A stretch of 64,000 nucleotides of DNA from Streptomyces geranii (GTDB lineage: Bacteria > Actinomycetota > Actinomycetes > Streptomycetales > Streptomycetaceae): positions 1 to 64,000 of the forward strand of contig NZ_PJME01000007.1 of the NCBI RefSeq assembly GCF_002954775.1, read 5' to 3'. Below are positions 33,712 to 42,129 of the stretch, in pieces. The notes below the pieces were generated by a model, which made no database searches, was not told the origin of the DNA, and saw nothing but the letters and a program-made list of their open reading frames with translations. The position numbers and the translations under genes are program-made. Every line of letters starts with the position of its first letter. Position 1 is the stretch's first letter.

Positions 33712-35067
33712 GTGCTGAACATTCCTTTTTCGCGAATCGGGCGAACCGTGTCCCACGGCCTGCTCGTCGCCGCCTTCCTGCTGACCGGCGTCACCGCCTG
33801 CGCCGGCTCCTCGCCCCGAGGCTCCGGCGGTGCCGAGTCCGCGGCGGTCGTCCGGGTGCCGCAGGACACCGACTCCCTTCAGGACGCCGTCGACCGGGTC
33901 CGCGCGGGCGGTCTCGTACTGGTCTCGCCCGGCGTCTACCGGGAGAGCGTGACCGTCAAGCAGCAGCGGGTCGTACTGCGCGGCCTGGACCGCTCCCGGG
34001 TGGTCGTCGACGGGGAGTTCGAGCGCGCCAACGGCATCACCGTCACCGGCGCGGGCTCCGTCGTGGAGAACCTGACCGTCCGCAACCACCTCGCCAACGG
34101 CCTGCTCTTCACCGGCGTGACCGACGAGTCCGCGCTGCGGGCGGGACGGGCGGGCGGCTCGGCCTACGACCCCCTCGACACCGTCAAGTTCCCCCCGCTG
34201 CAAGGCTTTCGGGCGTCCTACGTCACGGCGTACAACAACGCCCTCTACGGCATCTACGCCTTCGACGCCCGTAACGGGATCATCGAGCGCTCCTACGCCT
34301 CCGGCCACGCCGACTCCGGCATCTACGTCGGCCAGTGCCGCCCCTGCGACACCGTCGTCCGGCACAACACCGTCGAGCACAACGCGGTCGGCCTGGAGGT
34401 CACCAACGCCTCCGAACGGCTCTACCTGCTGGGCAACCGGGCCAGCCGCAACCGGGTCGGCCTGACCCTCAACTCCAACGACCTGGAGGCGCTCGGCCCC
34501 CAGCACGGCGCGGTCGTCGCGGGCAACACCCTCACCGACAACAACGACGACGCCAGTCCCGAACAGGCCGACGGCGGCTTCGGCATCGGGGTCGGCGCGG
34601 GCGGCGGTCGCGCCAACGTCCTGGAGCGCAACCTGATCACCGGCAACAGCTCGGCCGGGGTCCTGCTGAGCGACGTACAGGGCTACCCGGCCCGCACCAA
34701 CACGGTCCGGGCCAACCGCGTCACCGGCAACGGCACCGACCTGGTCCTCGCCACCGGCACCCCGGCGGGCAACTGCTTCACCGGCAACGGGGAGTCACGC
34801 ACCAGCCCGGCCCGGTTGCCCCACTGCGGAAAGGCCACGAGAGACTCCGCCCGACGGGCCCCCGACACGGGCCTGGTCCGCGCGCCCCTGGGCTACCCCA
34901 CCTCGGTTCAGGCACCCCCGGGCATCTCTTTCCAGGACGTACCCGCGCCACCCGGTCAGCCCTTGATGCCCAAGGCCGGAACAGCACCGGCACGCCCGGC
35001 GGTAGCCCTACCGGGCAAGGTGACTCCGGGAGCATTCCAGTTGCCGGTCGAGAGGAGCGCCCCTTAA
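33712..35067 (+). CDS. Right-handed beta-helix lipoprotein
   Basis: A 451-residue secreted lipoprotein. The N-terminus ends in LLTGVTAC, a lipobox with acylated Cys30. From about residue 48 a right-handed parallel beta-helix unfolds: VPQDTDSLQDAVDRVRAGGLVLVSPGVY is the usual capping segment, followed by repeated N-x-(V/I)-x-x-N-x-x-G turns (VENLTVRNHLANGLLF, RHNTVEHNAVGLEV, ERNLITGNSSAGVLL). The C-terminus (380-451) is Pro-rich. Such proteins resemble polysaccharide lyases or NosD-like periplasmic proteins, but no active-site residues can be assigned. GTG 33712 is taken as start; GTG 33748 is the alternative, and neither has a good ribosome site. Its promoter lies against or overlaps that of the divergent peroxidase. 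Confidence 0.78.
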   Translation: MLNIPFSRIGRTVSHGLLVAAFLLTGVTACAGSSPRGSGGAESAAVVRVPQDTDSLQDAVDRVRAGGLVLVSPGVYRESVTVKQQRVVLRGLDRSRVVVDGEFERANGITVTGAGSVVENLTVRNHLANGLLFTGVTDESALRAGRAGGSAYDPLDTVKFPPLQGFRASYVTAYNNALYGIYAFDARNGIIERSYASGHADSGIYVGQCRPCDTVVRHNTVEHNAVGLEVTNASERLYLLGNRASRNRVGLTLNSNDLEALGPQHGAVVAGNTLTDNNDDASPEQADGGFGIGVGAGGGRANVLERNLITGNSSAGVLLSDVQGYPARTNTVRANRVTGNGTDLVLATGTPAGNCFTGNGESRTSPARLPHCGKATRDSARRAPDTGLVRAPLGYPTSVQAPPGISFQDVPAPPGQPLMPKAGTAPARPAVALPGKVTPGAFQLPVERSAP

Positions 35068-35073
35068 GGGGCG
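35058..35073. terminator. Perfect palindrome over the stop codon
   Basis: CGCCCCTTAAGGGGCG is a perfect 16-bp palindrome; the TAA stop of the beta-helix gene (35065-35067) lies in its centre. It can terminate both convergent genes here. Confidence 0.55.
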
Positions 35074-35090
35074 TGGGGCTGTATCGATCT

Positions 35091-35137
35091 GCGGCTCCGC
35101 CGCGTGGGCGCGACCAGCCACAACGCACCCGCACCCG
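35091..35137. repeat. Copy of GCGCGACCAGCCAC intergenic repeat
   Basis: GCGGCTCCGCCGCGTGGGCGCGACCAGCCACAACGC (split by the line of the gene end) is the same repeat family as at 13571-13626 and in the arms at 20524-20601. It again sits just after a gene end between convergent genes. Confidence 0.6.
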
Positions 35138-35150
35138 CCACCCAACCCCC

Positions 35151-35957
35151 TCACCCCTCCCCCCAAGGCGCCCCCGGAACACCAACCCCCCGCACCCGAA
35201 CCCCACCCAGATCCAAGCTGATGCCCCGCCCCTCCCCAAGATCCACCCGAACCCGCCGCAGCTCCCCGCCATCACCCACCCAGTACGACAACGGAGACCG
35301 CGCGCCCAGGGAGACCTTGGGCCGGGGCCCCGAGAAGACGTCGTACCGCCGCCCGTCCACCCGCTCGTCCCGCAACCGCAACGGCCCGGCCTGCGCCAGC
35401 AGTTGCGCGTTGTCGGGCCGGTCGGCGCCCAGCGACAGGGCCAGCTTCAGGGCGGTGTCCAGCGGCGCCGCCCCGAACGCCCGCCGAGTCCACGCCGACG
35501 CCTCCAACCGCCCGGCCGCGCGCAGCGCACCCGTGGCGGACGAGGCCGTGTCTGCGGGGGCCACCGCCAGCCCGCTCCGGTCCCAGGCGAGCAACCTCCC
35601 GTCCGAACGCCCCGCACCCCCCACCTCGTACCACCCGACCGCCCGATGCCGCCGATGGTCGACGACGGCGCGCACCACGGCCGTGCCGTCGTCGGCGCGG
35701 TCGCCCGAGGTCGTGCGGACGGTGATCTCCGAGGGGCTGATCCGGTATGTGCGGAAGCGGGCCAAGGCCATGCGCTGGGCCTCGTCGGCGGAGAGGGGCC
35801 GGGGGCCGGAGCCGTCGCCGCCGGTGAGGAGGAGCGCCCCGCAGACCACCGCCACCGCCGCCGCCAGGGCGCCCGCCGCCCACCGGACCCGCCAGGTCCG
35901 CCGGGCCCGCCCTGCCGTTCGCGTCTTCTCCGTCGTGGCCTTGCTGATGCGTCGCAT
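35151..35957 (-). CDS. Membrane-anchored protein of unknown function
   Basis: A 268-residue protein. The first 28 residues are strongly basic, followed by one membrane helix at about 29-46 (LAAAVAVVCGALLLTGG); the rest is predicted outside. The outer part has LSADEAQRMALARFRTYRISPSEITVRTTSG, then a beta-rich segment VVRAVVDHRRHRAVGWYEV and a C-terminal GGVRVRGVGVPG. The pattern of helix, strands and W-Y resembles lipoprotein-like folds in Streptomyces, but I cannot name a family. It follows the SdrD-like gene in the same direction after a strong terminator, so it probably has its own promoter. Confidence 0.62.
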   Translation of the reverse strand: MRRISKATTEKTRTAGRARRTWRVRWAAGALAAAVAVVCGALLLTGGDGSGPRPLSADEAQRMALARFRTYRISPSEITVRTTSGDRADDGTAVVRAVVDHRRHRAVGWYEVGGAGRSDGRLLAWDRSGLAVAPADTASSATGALRAAGRLEASAWTRRAFGAAPLDTALKLALSLGADRPDNAQLLAQAGPLRLRDERVDGRRYDVFSGPRPKVSLGARSPLSYWVGDGGELRRVRVDLGEGRGISLDLGGVRVRGVGVPGAPWGEG

Positions 35958-35974
35958 GGGACGTCTCTACATGC

Positions 35975-36016
35975 GGGCGGGCCGCGTGCCGGTCGACACC
36001 GGTACGCGGCCCGCCC
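35975..36016 (-). terminator. 19-bp hairpin terminator of the SdrD-like gene
   Basis: GGGCGGGCCGCGTGCCGGT (35975-35993), loop CGAC, ACCGGTACGCGGCCCGCCC (35998-36016): 18 of 19 pairs match, with one mismatch that is G-U/A-C wobble type. It lies 47 bases past the stop of the leftward SdrD-like gene. Confidence 0.75.
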
Positions 36017-36062
36017 CGCTCACCCTGCCGGGTGCGCGGCGATCACCCCACTGGGCAGGGCG

Positions 36063-39000
36063 TCAGCACTTCTTGCCCTTGCAGGGCTCACCCCGCTCGT
36101 TGGCGATCTTCACGACCAGCCCGTCGGTGCCCGTGCCGTTGGCCAGGGTCAGCCGGTAGGGGCCGAAGACCGGGTTCTTCGGCAGGACGTAGCCCTCGGG
36201 GACGTCCTTCTCGACGAGGTAGTACGTGCCGATCCGGCCGTCGTCGAAGTGGCACCGGCCGTTGCGGTTGGTGACGCAGTCGCCGACCATACGGTCCCTG
36301 CCCGCGCCGCTCCGCTGGAGGCCGGACTTGCCGTTGCTGTCGAGCCAGAGCTGGAAGACCGCGCCGCGCAACGGCTTGCCGGACTTCTTGTCGGACTTGA
36401 CGACGGTCAGCCCCAGCTCCTTGACCAGGCCCGCGTCGAGGGTGAGGTCGATCCGGTTGCCCGGGCCGAGGGTGACGACGGGGGAGCACCCGGTGGCCGT
36501 GTCGACGACCGAGTCGTCGCCCCTGCCGCCGGCGTTCGGCCTGGTCCAGAGGTAGCCGCGCGGGCTGCGGAAGCAGACCTTGTACGTCCCGTCGGGCAGT
36601 GCCGTGAACAGGTACTTCCCGTTGGCGTCGGTCGTGGTCGTCCTGAGCACGTCACCGGTGACGGGGTCGATCAGCTCGACCGGGATGCCCTTGGCGCCGC
36701 GCTCGGACGGGTCCTGGATGCCGTCGCCGTCGGCGTCGTACCAGACGTGGTCGCCCAGTTGGTTGACGGAGCCGACGAGGCCCGCGTCGACCGTGTGGTT
36801 GACGGAACCGGGGTCGCCGACGGTCACGCCGGTGGCGCCCTTCGCGTCGACGTTCGAGTCCAGCGCACGGTCGGAACCGGCGCCCGACTGCGTCCACTTC
36901 AGCTCGGCCAGGGTCGGGGAGCCGGGCAGGGCCGAGGAGTTGATGCCCTGGTAGTCGAAAGTGGCTGTGTACGCGGTGTTCGGCAGCAGGCCCTGTGCCG
37001 TGCCCAGGTAGTACTCGCCGTTCGCGTCGGTCGTGGCGGTGAGCGCCGGACCGGTCGGCGGGGTCAGCGTGACGACGACACCCGGGACGGGCGGCTCGGA
37101 CGGGTCCTGGACGCCGTTGCCGTTCGAGTCGTACCAGACCCGGTTGCCGATCTGCACGGGCGCCTGGTCGCACACGAGTTCAAGGTCGGCGAGACCATTG
37201 GCCTTGCCGAAGAGGTTCTGGCGGAGGGCGGTCGTCGCGGGCCAGGTCTCCTGGACGAGCAGGTTGCCCTCGATCGCCCCGGTGTCGGCGGTCCAGCGGC
37301 GGACACCCTGCTGGAAGGCGCCGTACGGGTCGTAGGCGGTGCTCCACACCTTGCCACGGTACGGCTGGAGGACCGTGCCGCCCTCGGTCATCTGGTCGTG
37401 GTAGGCGTCGATCGTCCCGGGAGCGGGGCCGGCGCTGGCGGAGTCGTCGTAGAACTCGCCGCCGCCCGGACCCTCGTCGTTGGCCGGCTTGTTGCCGGCG
37501 AGCGCGCCGCAGGAGCCGTTGCTCTCCAGCGTGTACGTCGTCCCGGACTTGCAGGCGCGCAGTACGTCACCGGCGGAAATGCCGGTGAGCAGGGGTCCCG
37601 CCGTGCTGCCGTGGGCGTAGGTGGCGGTACCAGTCATGTCGCCGAAGCGGTCGCGGTAGCCGAGCACGAGGTCGCCGTTGTCGGCGATCTCGATGTTGGT
37701 CAGCATCGGCTGCGGGGCCGAGAAGAAGGAGTGCGTCTCGTGGCCCGGGACCCGCTGGTTCCAGGCCTCCCACTCGGCGCTCACGACCTGGCCGACGGTG
37801 GACGGCTTGGTGCAGCGGTAGGGACCGGCGGCGCCGACGAACCGGTAGGCGCACCCACGCGGGTAGTTGAGCGCGTGGGTGAAGATCTCACTGAACGCGC
37901 CGTTGCCGAACTCGTAGACGTGCGCGCTGAGTTGCCCCGGGTCGCCCCACGGAAGAGCCGCGCTGACGGACCCCTCGGCGCCGCAGACCCCGCCCACCAG
38001 CACCCGCTTGCCGCGCACACCGATGCCGTACGGGTGCCACTCACCGGAGCAGACCGCCGGCCTCGGGATGTCGTACGGGACCGGAGTGCCCGACGTGACG
38101 CCGTTGCCGGTGCCGACGATGGGCACGCTGTACAGCTTGGCCTCGGCGATGTTGACCGCGTACAGCGTCCTGCCGTCGCCGGAGACGTCCACGTCGCCGA
38201 CGCCTTCGCGGCCGACCCGGGAGTAGACCGCGTCGTCGTGCAGCCAACTGTTCGTGGGGTCGTGCCTGGTGAGGGTGCCTGGCAGCGTGACGAAGGGGGT
38301 GACGGCGTTCTCGGTGCCGAACTGGCGGTAGATCGTGTTCGTGTTGCCCAAGGGGCCGTAGGCCGTGTGCCGCTTGACCAGCGTGCCCAGGTACTTGTTG
38401 CCGGTGCGGTCGACGCCGATGCCGAACACGGCCTGCTGCCGCGTGTTGTCGGTCAGCTGGGTGACGATCCCGCCGGGGGCGGTGTCGGTGAACTCCCCGC
38501 CGAAGGACACCAGGCCCTTGTACGTGTTCGGGGCGTCGCCCTTGGTGAGGTTGCAGGTGACCAGGTCCGGGTTCTCCTGGCAGTAGACGCCGGGCTCCCA
38601 GAAACCGGTCGTGTACGTGACGTCCGTACCGCCGGACACGTCGACGAAGCCGACGTTGCTGCGGATGACGTCGGCGCCCGTGCCCAGGCCCGCGACGGCG
38701 GGGGAGAGGGTGCCGGGGTCCGGGTTGGCGACCTGGACGCGGTACTTGCCGCCGGTGAGCTGTGCCGTCGCCGCGAAGGTGGCGAGGCCGTTGCTCCCGG
38801 TCGTCGCGTACCGCACGGCACCCGCGTCGTCCGTCAGGGTGACCCGGACGCCCGCGAGGCCCTGCTCCAGCACGCTGTCGTACGCGCCGTCCGCGTCCAC
38901 CTCGGTGACGACCCGTACGGTCACGGTGCCGTCGCCCGGGGCGGCGGACGCGGTGCCCGCGACGGCCGGTGAACCGGTCGCGAGCAGGGCGAGACTCAGG

Positions 39001-39101
39001 CCGGTCAGACCGGCCAGCCGTCTCCGCCGTCCCGGCGGCGTGCCGGTGCCTGGTGCTGTTCTGAACACTGTGTCCTCGTCTCGTGGAGCCGACACCCCCA
39101 T
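36063..39101 (-). CDS. Large secreted SdrD-like / SpaA-fold surface protein
   Basis: A 1012-residue exported protein starting at the ATG at 39101. Residues 20-55 are a signal peptide after a hydrophilic lead (RRRRLAGLTGLSLALLATGSPAVAG). A first SdrD/Cna-B-like segment (60-150) is followed by a central domain of about 160-650 with a propeller-like pattern (IGVDRTGNKYLGTL, VGDVDVSGDGRTLYAV, IADNGDLVLGY). Two SdrD B-type repeats begin with QIGNRVWYDSNGNGVQDPSE and QLGDHVWYDADGDGIQDPSE, each with DxDGDGxxD calcium-loop residues, then a C-terminal SpaA-type prealbumin-like domain (LTVVKSDKKSGKPLRGAVFQLW). The protein ends EPCKGKKC with no LPXTG-like sorting motif or C-terminal helix, so wall anchoring by sortase is not supported; it is probably secreted or non-covalently held. 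Role in hyphal surface or adhesion is inference. Confidence 0.82.
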   Translation of the reverse strand: MGVSAPRDEDTVFRTAPGTGTPPGRRRRLAGLTGLSLALLATGSPAVAGTASAAPGDGTVTVRVVTEVDADGAYDSVLEQGLAGVRVTLTDDAGAVRYATTGSNGLATFAATAQLTGGKYRVQVANPDPGTLSPAVAGLGTGADVIRSNVGFVDVSGGTDVTYTTGFWEPGVYCQENPDLVTCNLTKGDAPNTYKGLVSFGGEFTDTAPGGIVTQLTDNTRQQAVFGIGVDRTGNKYLGTLVKRHTAYGPLGNTNTIYRQFGTENAVTPFVTLPGTLTRHDPTNSWLHDDAVYSRVGREGVGDVDVSGDGRTLYAVNIAEAKLYSVPIVGTGNGVTSGTPVPYDIPRPAVCSGEWHPYGIGVRGKRVLVGGVCGAEGSVSAALPWGDPGQLSAHVYEFGNGAFSEIFTHALNYPRGCAYRFVGAAGPYRCTKPSTVGQVVSAEWEAWNQRVPGHETHSFFSAPQPMLTNIEIADNGDLVLGYRDRFGDMTGTATYAHGSTAGPLLTGISAGDVLRACKSGTTYTLESNGSCGALAGNKPANDEGPGGGEFYDDSASAGPAPGTIDAYHDQMTEGGTVLQPYRGKVWSTAYDPYGAFQQGVRRWTADTGAIEGNLLVQETWPATTALRQNLFGKANGLADLELVCDQAPVQIGNRVWYDSNGNGVQDPSEPPVPGVVVTLTPPTGPALTATTDANGEYYLGTAQGLLPNTAYTATFDYQGINSSALPGSPTLAELKWTQSGAGSDRALDSNVDAKGATGVTVGDPGSVNHTVDAGLVGSVNQLGDHVWYDADGDGIQDPSERGAKGIPVELIDPVTGDVLRTTTTDANGKYLFTALPDGTYKVCFRSPRGYLWTRPNAGGRGDDSVVDTATGCSPVVTLGPGNRIDLTLDAGLVKELGLTVVKSDKKSGKPLRGAVFQLWLDSNGKSGLQRSGAGRDRMVGDCVTNRNGRCHFDDGRIGTYYLVEKDVPEGYVLPKNPVFGPYRLTLANGTGTDGLVVKIANERGEPCKGKKC

Positions 39102-39253
39102 CGAGCTATGTATGGGAATGGCGAAGAAGATCGAATCGGCCCATTCGGAGGAAAAGAGGATTAACAGATCAAGATGCTGGGCGTCTTGGCGGGAGTCGGG
39201 ATCGGTCCTGGAGTCTGTCGGCGGTCTCTGGTCCACTCGTAGCCGTGGAATTG

Positions 39254-40117
39254 ATGAGCGAGAAACTGTGTCTACGGGTCGACGGTGTCGATTCCGGTGT
39301 CGAATCCGGTGTCGATGTCGAGATCGCCGCGATCCGCCGTGCCGGAGAAGGTCACGACCCCATTGTCTTTCTGCACGGCTTCGGTTCGACGAAGGAGGAC
39401 TACGTCGATATCGCGTACCGTCCCGAATTCGCGGGGCGGCCGTTTGTCGCGTACGATGCGCCGGGGTGCGGGGACAGTGTCTGCGACGAACCGGCGCGGA
39501 TATCGATTCCGTTTCTGGTGAGGACCGCCAGGGCCGTGCTCGACGGTCTCGGAATTCGACGTTTCCATCTCGTCGGCCATTCCATGGGCGGGCTGACCGC
39601 GCTGATGCTGGCACACGAGGAACCTGGCCGGGTGCTCAGTTTCGTCGACATCGAGGGCAATGTCGCCCCGGAGGACTGCTTCCTGAGCAGGCAGATCCTC
39701 GCCCACCCGACGGACGACCCGGACACTTTCCTCACCGACTTCACCGAACGCGCCCGCCGGGCACCGTCCCTCGGCAGCGCCCTGTACGCGTCGAGCCTGC
39801 GCCACAAGGTCCGCCCCGCCGCCGTACGCGGAATCTTCGAGTCGATGGTCGAACTGTCCGACCACGGCGACCTGCTGAAGAAGTTCCTGGCTCTGCCCTT
39901 TCCCCGCATGTTCATGTACGGGGAGCGGAACGCGGCTCTTTCCTATCTGCCGGAATTGGCCGCCGGGGGTGTGGAACTGGCGGAGATTCCGGGCAGTGGG
40001 CATTGGCCGATGTATTCCAACCCGGTGGCCATGTGGGACCGGATCGCCAGGTTCCATGGCGGTGGCGGTGGCGGCGGATCGGCTCAGGAAATCCCGGACC
40101 GTTCGCGCAGGCCGTAA
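39254..40117 (+). CDS. Alpha/beta hydrolase
   Basis: A 287-residue alpha/beta-hydrolase-fold enzyme. The ATG at 39254 is used, with weak GTGGAATTG upstream. FLHGFGSTKEDY (39-50) is the oxyanion-hole strand-loop, GHSMGG holds the nucleophile Ser110, and the C-terminal GSGHWPMYSNP carries the catalytic His. The nearby DIEGNVAPEDCFLSRQI and the lid region resemble haloalkane-dehalogenase or esterase-like families; the substrate is unknown. The protein ends in a Gly8 tract and SAQEIPDRSRRP, encoded by bases overlapping the end of the convergent RraA-family gene by 34 bp. An SGVESGV repeat (15-20) comes from a 12-base DNA duplication near 39290-39320. Base composition around its start is less GC-rich than neighbours. 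Confidence 0.8.
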   Translation: MSEKLCLRVDGVDSGVESGVDVEIAAIRRAGEGHDPIVFLHGFGSTKEDYVDIAYRPEFAGRPFVAYDAPGCGDSVCDEPARISIPFLVRTARAVLDGLGIRRFHLVGHSMGGLTALMLAHEEPGRVLSFVDIEGNVAPEDCFLSRQILAHPTDDPDTFLTDFTERARRAPSLGSALYASSLRHKVRPAAVRGIFESMVELSDHGDLLKKFLALPFPRMFMYGERNAALSYLPELAAGGVELAEIPGSGHWPMYSNPVAMWDRIARFHGGGGGGGSAQEIPDRSRRP

Positions 40118-40722
40118 AGGTCCAGGGTGCTCGCTCCGGCGCGGATGGCGGCGAGAGCCCGCTGTTCGTCGGCGACCCGGGCGTCCGAGGCGTCGAGGGT
40201 CGCGGGTACCGCCGCCGACGGTACGACGATCACCCCGTCCGCGTCACCGACGACCAGGTCACCGGCCCGGACGACCACTCCGGCGACCCGGACCGGTGCG
40301 CCGAGTACGCCCGGGTGCTCCTTGCCGGTGCCGACCACCGTGACGTGCGGTGCGAAGACCGGGAAACCCAGCTCCGCCTGCTCGGCGACGTCCCGTACGC
40401 CGCCGTCCACGACCAGCCCGAGGAGCCCGCGCCGCTGAGCGGCCACGGCGAGGATCTCGCCCCAGTGGCCGTGCGCGGACCGCTGCAGATCGACGACCAG
40501 GACACTGCCGGGCGGCGCCTCGGCGACCGCGCGGTGCAGCGCGAGGTTGTCCCCGCCGACGCCCTGCACGGTGAACGCCGGTCCGGCCACCCGGGCGCCG
40601 GGCCAGGCGGCACGGAGTACGGGGTCGCAGGCGCGGGCGTACGAGGAGGAGGCCTCGTAGAGCGTGGCGGTGCTGTGGCCGCGCGCGGCGTCGGGTGTCG
40701 TCGTACTGGAGTTCTCGGTCAT
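40084..40722 (-). CDS. RraA-family protein 3 (aldolase-like)
   Basis: A 212-residue protein of the RraA/HMG aldolase-like fold: GPAFTVQGVGGDNLALH, PPGSVLVVDLQRSAHGHWGEILAVAAQ and GLVVDGGVRDV with the conserved Arg-Asp, then AGDLVVGDADGVIVVPS. Family members cleave 4-hydroxy-4-methyl-2-oxoglutarate or related oxo-acids with divalent metal, or (RraA itself) inhibit RNase E. This copy is the most diverged of the three: the usual NGGR-type loop reads LQRS. The ATG at 40722 overlaps the stop of the preceding copy by four bases (ATGA), so translation is coupled. The C-terminus overlaps the convergent hydrolase gene. Confidence 0.82.
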   Translation of the reverse strand: MTENSSTTTPDAARGHSTATLYEASSSYARACDPVLRAAWPGARVAGPAFTVQGVGGDNLALHRAVAEAPPGSVLVVDLQRSAHGHWGEILAVAAQRRGLLGLVVDGGVRDVAEQAELGFPVFAPHVTVVGTGKEHPGVLGAPVRVAGVVVRAGDLVVGDADGVIVVPSAAVPATLDASDARVADEQRALAAIRAGASTLDLYGLRERSGIS

Positions 40723-41402
40723 GGCCGCCTCGTCTGGAGCCGGTGGTAGCCCAGCTGCTCGCGGGCCGACCGCAGGGTGCTGCCCGCTCGTACGGCCGCG
40801 ACGATGTCCGCCTCGACCCGTTCGATGCGTTCCGCGCTCTCGGCGATGCGCTCCGCGTGTGCCGCCGGGACGGCGACGACTCCGTCCGCGTCGGCGCACA
40901 CGAGGGTGCCGGGGCGGATGTCGATGCCGGAGAGCGTGACCGGCTCGTCGACGGCCGCCAGGCGGACCCGGTCCTTGCCGGTGCGCATGAAACGGCCCCG
41001 GGTGAAGAGGGGGTAGGTGTGCGTGAGGGATGCCGAGACGTCCCGGCAGACGCCGTCGATCACGGTGCCGGAGATGCCGCGTACGGCCGCGAACTCCGTC
41101 ATGATGCCGCCCCAGACGGTGACGTCGGTGCGTCCGCCGTTGTCGATGACGATCACCGCGCCCGGGGGTACGTCGTCGAGGAAGTCGCCGACCGTGCCGC
41201 CGCTCGTGGCGTCGTCGAGCGGGGCGTAGCGCACGGTGAAGGCGGGGCCGACGGCTCGGAAGCCGTTCGCCAGCGGGGTGAGTCCGTGGACGGCACCCGG
41301 GATGCCGGCCCGGTCGAGGGCGTCGGAGACGGCCGCGGTGGGCAGGGCGCGGAGGCGGTGGAGGAGACCGGTCTCGGGTTCGGCGCCGGTGCTGTGGGTC
41401 AT
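40719..41402 (-). CDS. RraA-family protein 2 (aldolase-like)
   Basis: A 227-residue RraA-family protein, middle gene of three. It shows GPAFTVRYAPLDD, DVPPGAVIVIDNGGRTDVTVWGGIMTEFAAVRG, TVIDGVCRDV with the metal/substrate-binding Arg and Asp, and PGTLVCADADGVVAVP. Compared with the first copy it is closely similar in arrangement and length, suggesting tandem duplication followed by divergence. It probably has aldolase or oxaloacetate-decarboxylase-like activity on an oxo-acid. The start overlaps the previous stop by four bases (41399-41402), and its stop overlaps the next start. Confidence 0.85.
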   Translation of the reverse strand: MTHSTGAEPETGLLHRLRALPTAAVSDALDRAGIPGAVHGLTPLANGFRAVGPAFTVRYAPLDDATSGGTVGDFLDDVPPGAVIVIDNGGRTDVTVWGGIMTEFAAVRGISGTVIDGVCRDVSASLTHTYPLFTRGRFMRTGKDRVRLAAVDEPVTLSGIDIRPGTLVCADADGVVAVPAAHAERIAESAERIERVEADIVAAVRAGSTLRSAREQLGYHRLQTRRP

Positions 41403-42088
41403 CGGGGGGTCTCCGTTCCGGCCAGGCGGGCGTCGCGCATCGCCTGGGGGAGGGGGATTCCGGCGCGTACGTCGGCCTCGATGGCCGTCTCGCGGTCGGC
41501 CAGGCGTTGTGCGGTCTCCAGGACCTGCGGGGCGCGGTCGCGGGGGACGATCACGACGCCGTCCTCGTCGGCCAGCACCACGTCGCCGGGGTGGACCGTC
41601 ACCTCGCCGAGGGCGACGGGCTCGCCGGTCGACCGCTGGCGCAGGCGTCCGCGTGCGGTCGCGGGCACCCGGGCGCGGGCGAACACGGGGAAGTGCAGGT
41701 CACGGGCCTGTGCCACGTCCCGGCAGGCGCCGTCCGTGACGACGCCCCGGACGGAGCGCACCGAGGCGCCGAGGCTGAGGATGCCGCCCCAGGAGGAGAC
41801 ATCGGTACGTCCGCCGTTGGCGACGACCATGACGTCGTACGGCCCTGCGGTGGCGATGGCCTCCGTGTGGATGTGGGCGCCGGTGGGGCCGTCGGCCAGT
41901 GGCTCCAGCGCGACGGTGACCGCGAAACCGGCCACCCGCGGGCGGCCCCACATGGGCCGGAGGCCGCCCTGGCCCGGCGGCAGACCGCAGGCGTCCAGGG
42001 CATCGGAGACCGTGGCGGTGTCCAGTGCTGTGAACTGGGTCAACAGGGTCGCTTCAGGGGGCGGCGCGGTGGGCGGTGCGGTCGTCAT
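41399..42088 (-). CDS. RraA-family protein 1 (aldolase-like)
   Basis: A 229-residue RraA-family protein, first gene of a three-gene operon. Visible: DTATVSDALDACGLPPGQGG (the family's N-terminal T-x-x-V-S-D-A), GPYDVMVVANGGRTDVSSWGGILS, VVTDGACRDV with Arg-Asp, and PGDVVLADEDGVVIVP. The ATG is at 42088; the LysR-type regulator gene diverges 93 bp away, with a palindromic site between, so this operon is probably its target. The expected chemistry is retro-aldol cleavage or decarboxylation of hydroxy-oxo-acids, such as those from aromatic or sugar-acid degradation; the exact substrate cannot be read. Confidence 0.87.
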   Translation of the reverse strand: MTTAPPTAPPPEATLLTQFTALDTATVSDALDACGLPPGQGGLRPMWGRPRVAGFAVTVALEPLADGPTGAHIHTEAIATAGPYDVMVVANGGRTDVSSWGGILSLGASVRSVRGVVTDGACRDVAQARDLHFPVFARARVPATARGRLRQRSTGEPVALGEVTVHPGDVVLADEDGVVIVPRDRAPQVLETAQRLADRETAIEADVRAGIPLPQAMRDARLAGTETPR

Positions 42089-42104
42089 GGCTCTCAGTCA
42101 AACA

Positions 42105-42129
42105 AGACCGATTCATATACTGAAGGTCT
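42105..42129. promoter_or_regulatory. LysR-type operator candidate (T-N11-A)
   Basis: TTCATATACTGAA (42112-42124) is an inverted repeat of the T-N11-A class with an AT-rich core, nested inside AGACC (42105-42109) and GGTCT (42125-42129). It lies midway between the divergent LysR and RraA starts, where autoregulatory LysR sites normally sit. Confidence 0.6.

Noticed and set aside
34335..38972. Very long rightward open frame opposite the SdrD-like gene
   Set aside because: It is antisense to a gene with clear domains and signal peptide; its translation is Arg/Val/Gly-rich low complexity typical of high-GC shadow frames.
39102..39253. N-terminal extension of the alpha/beta hydrolase or SdrD-like protein
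   Set aside because: Both frames are open across this gap, but the added residues show no domain or signal features, and the region is needed as the divergent promoter.
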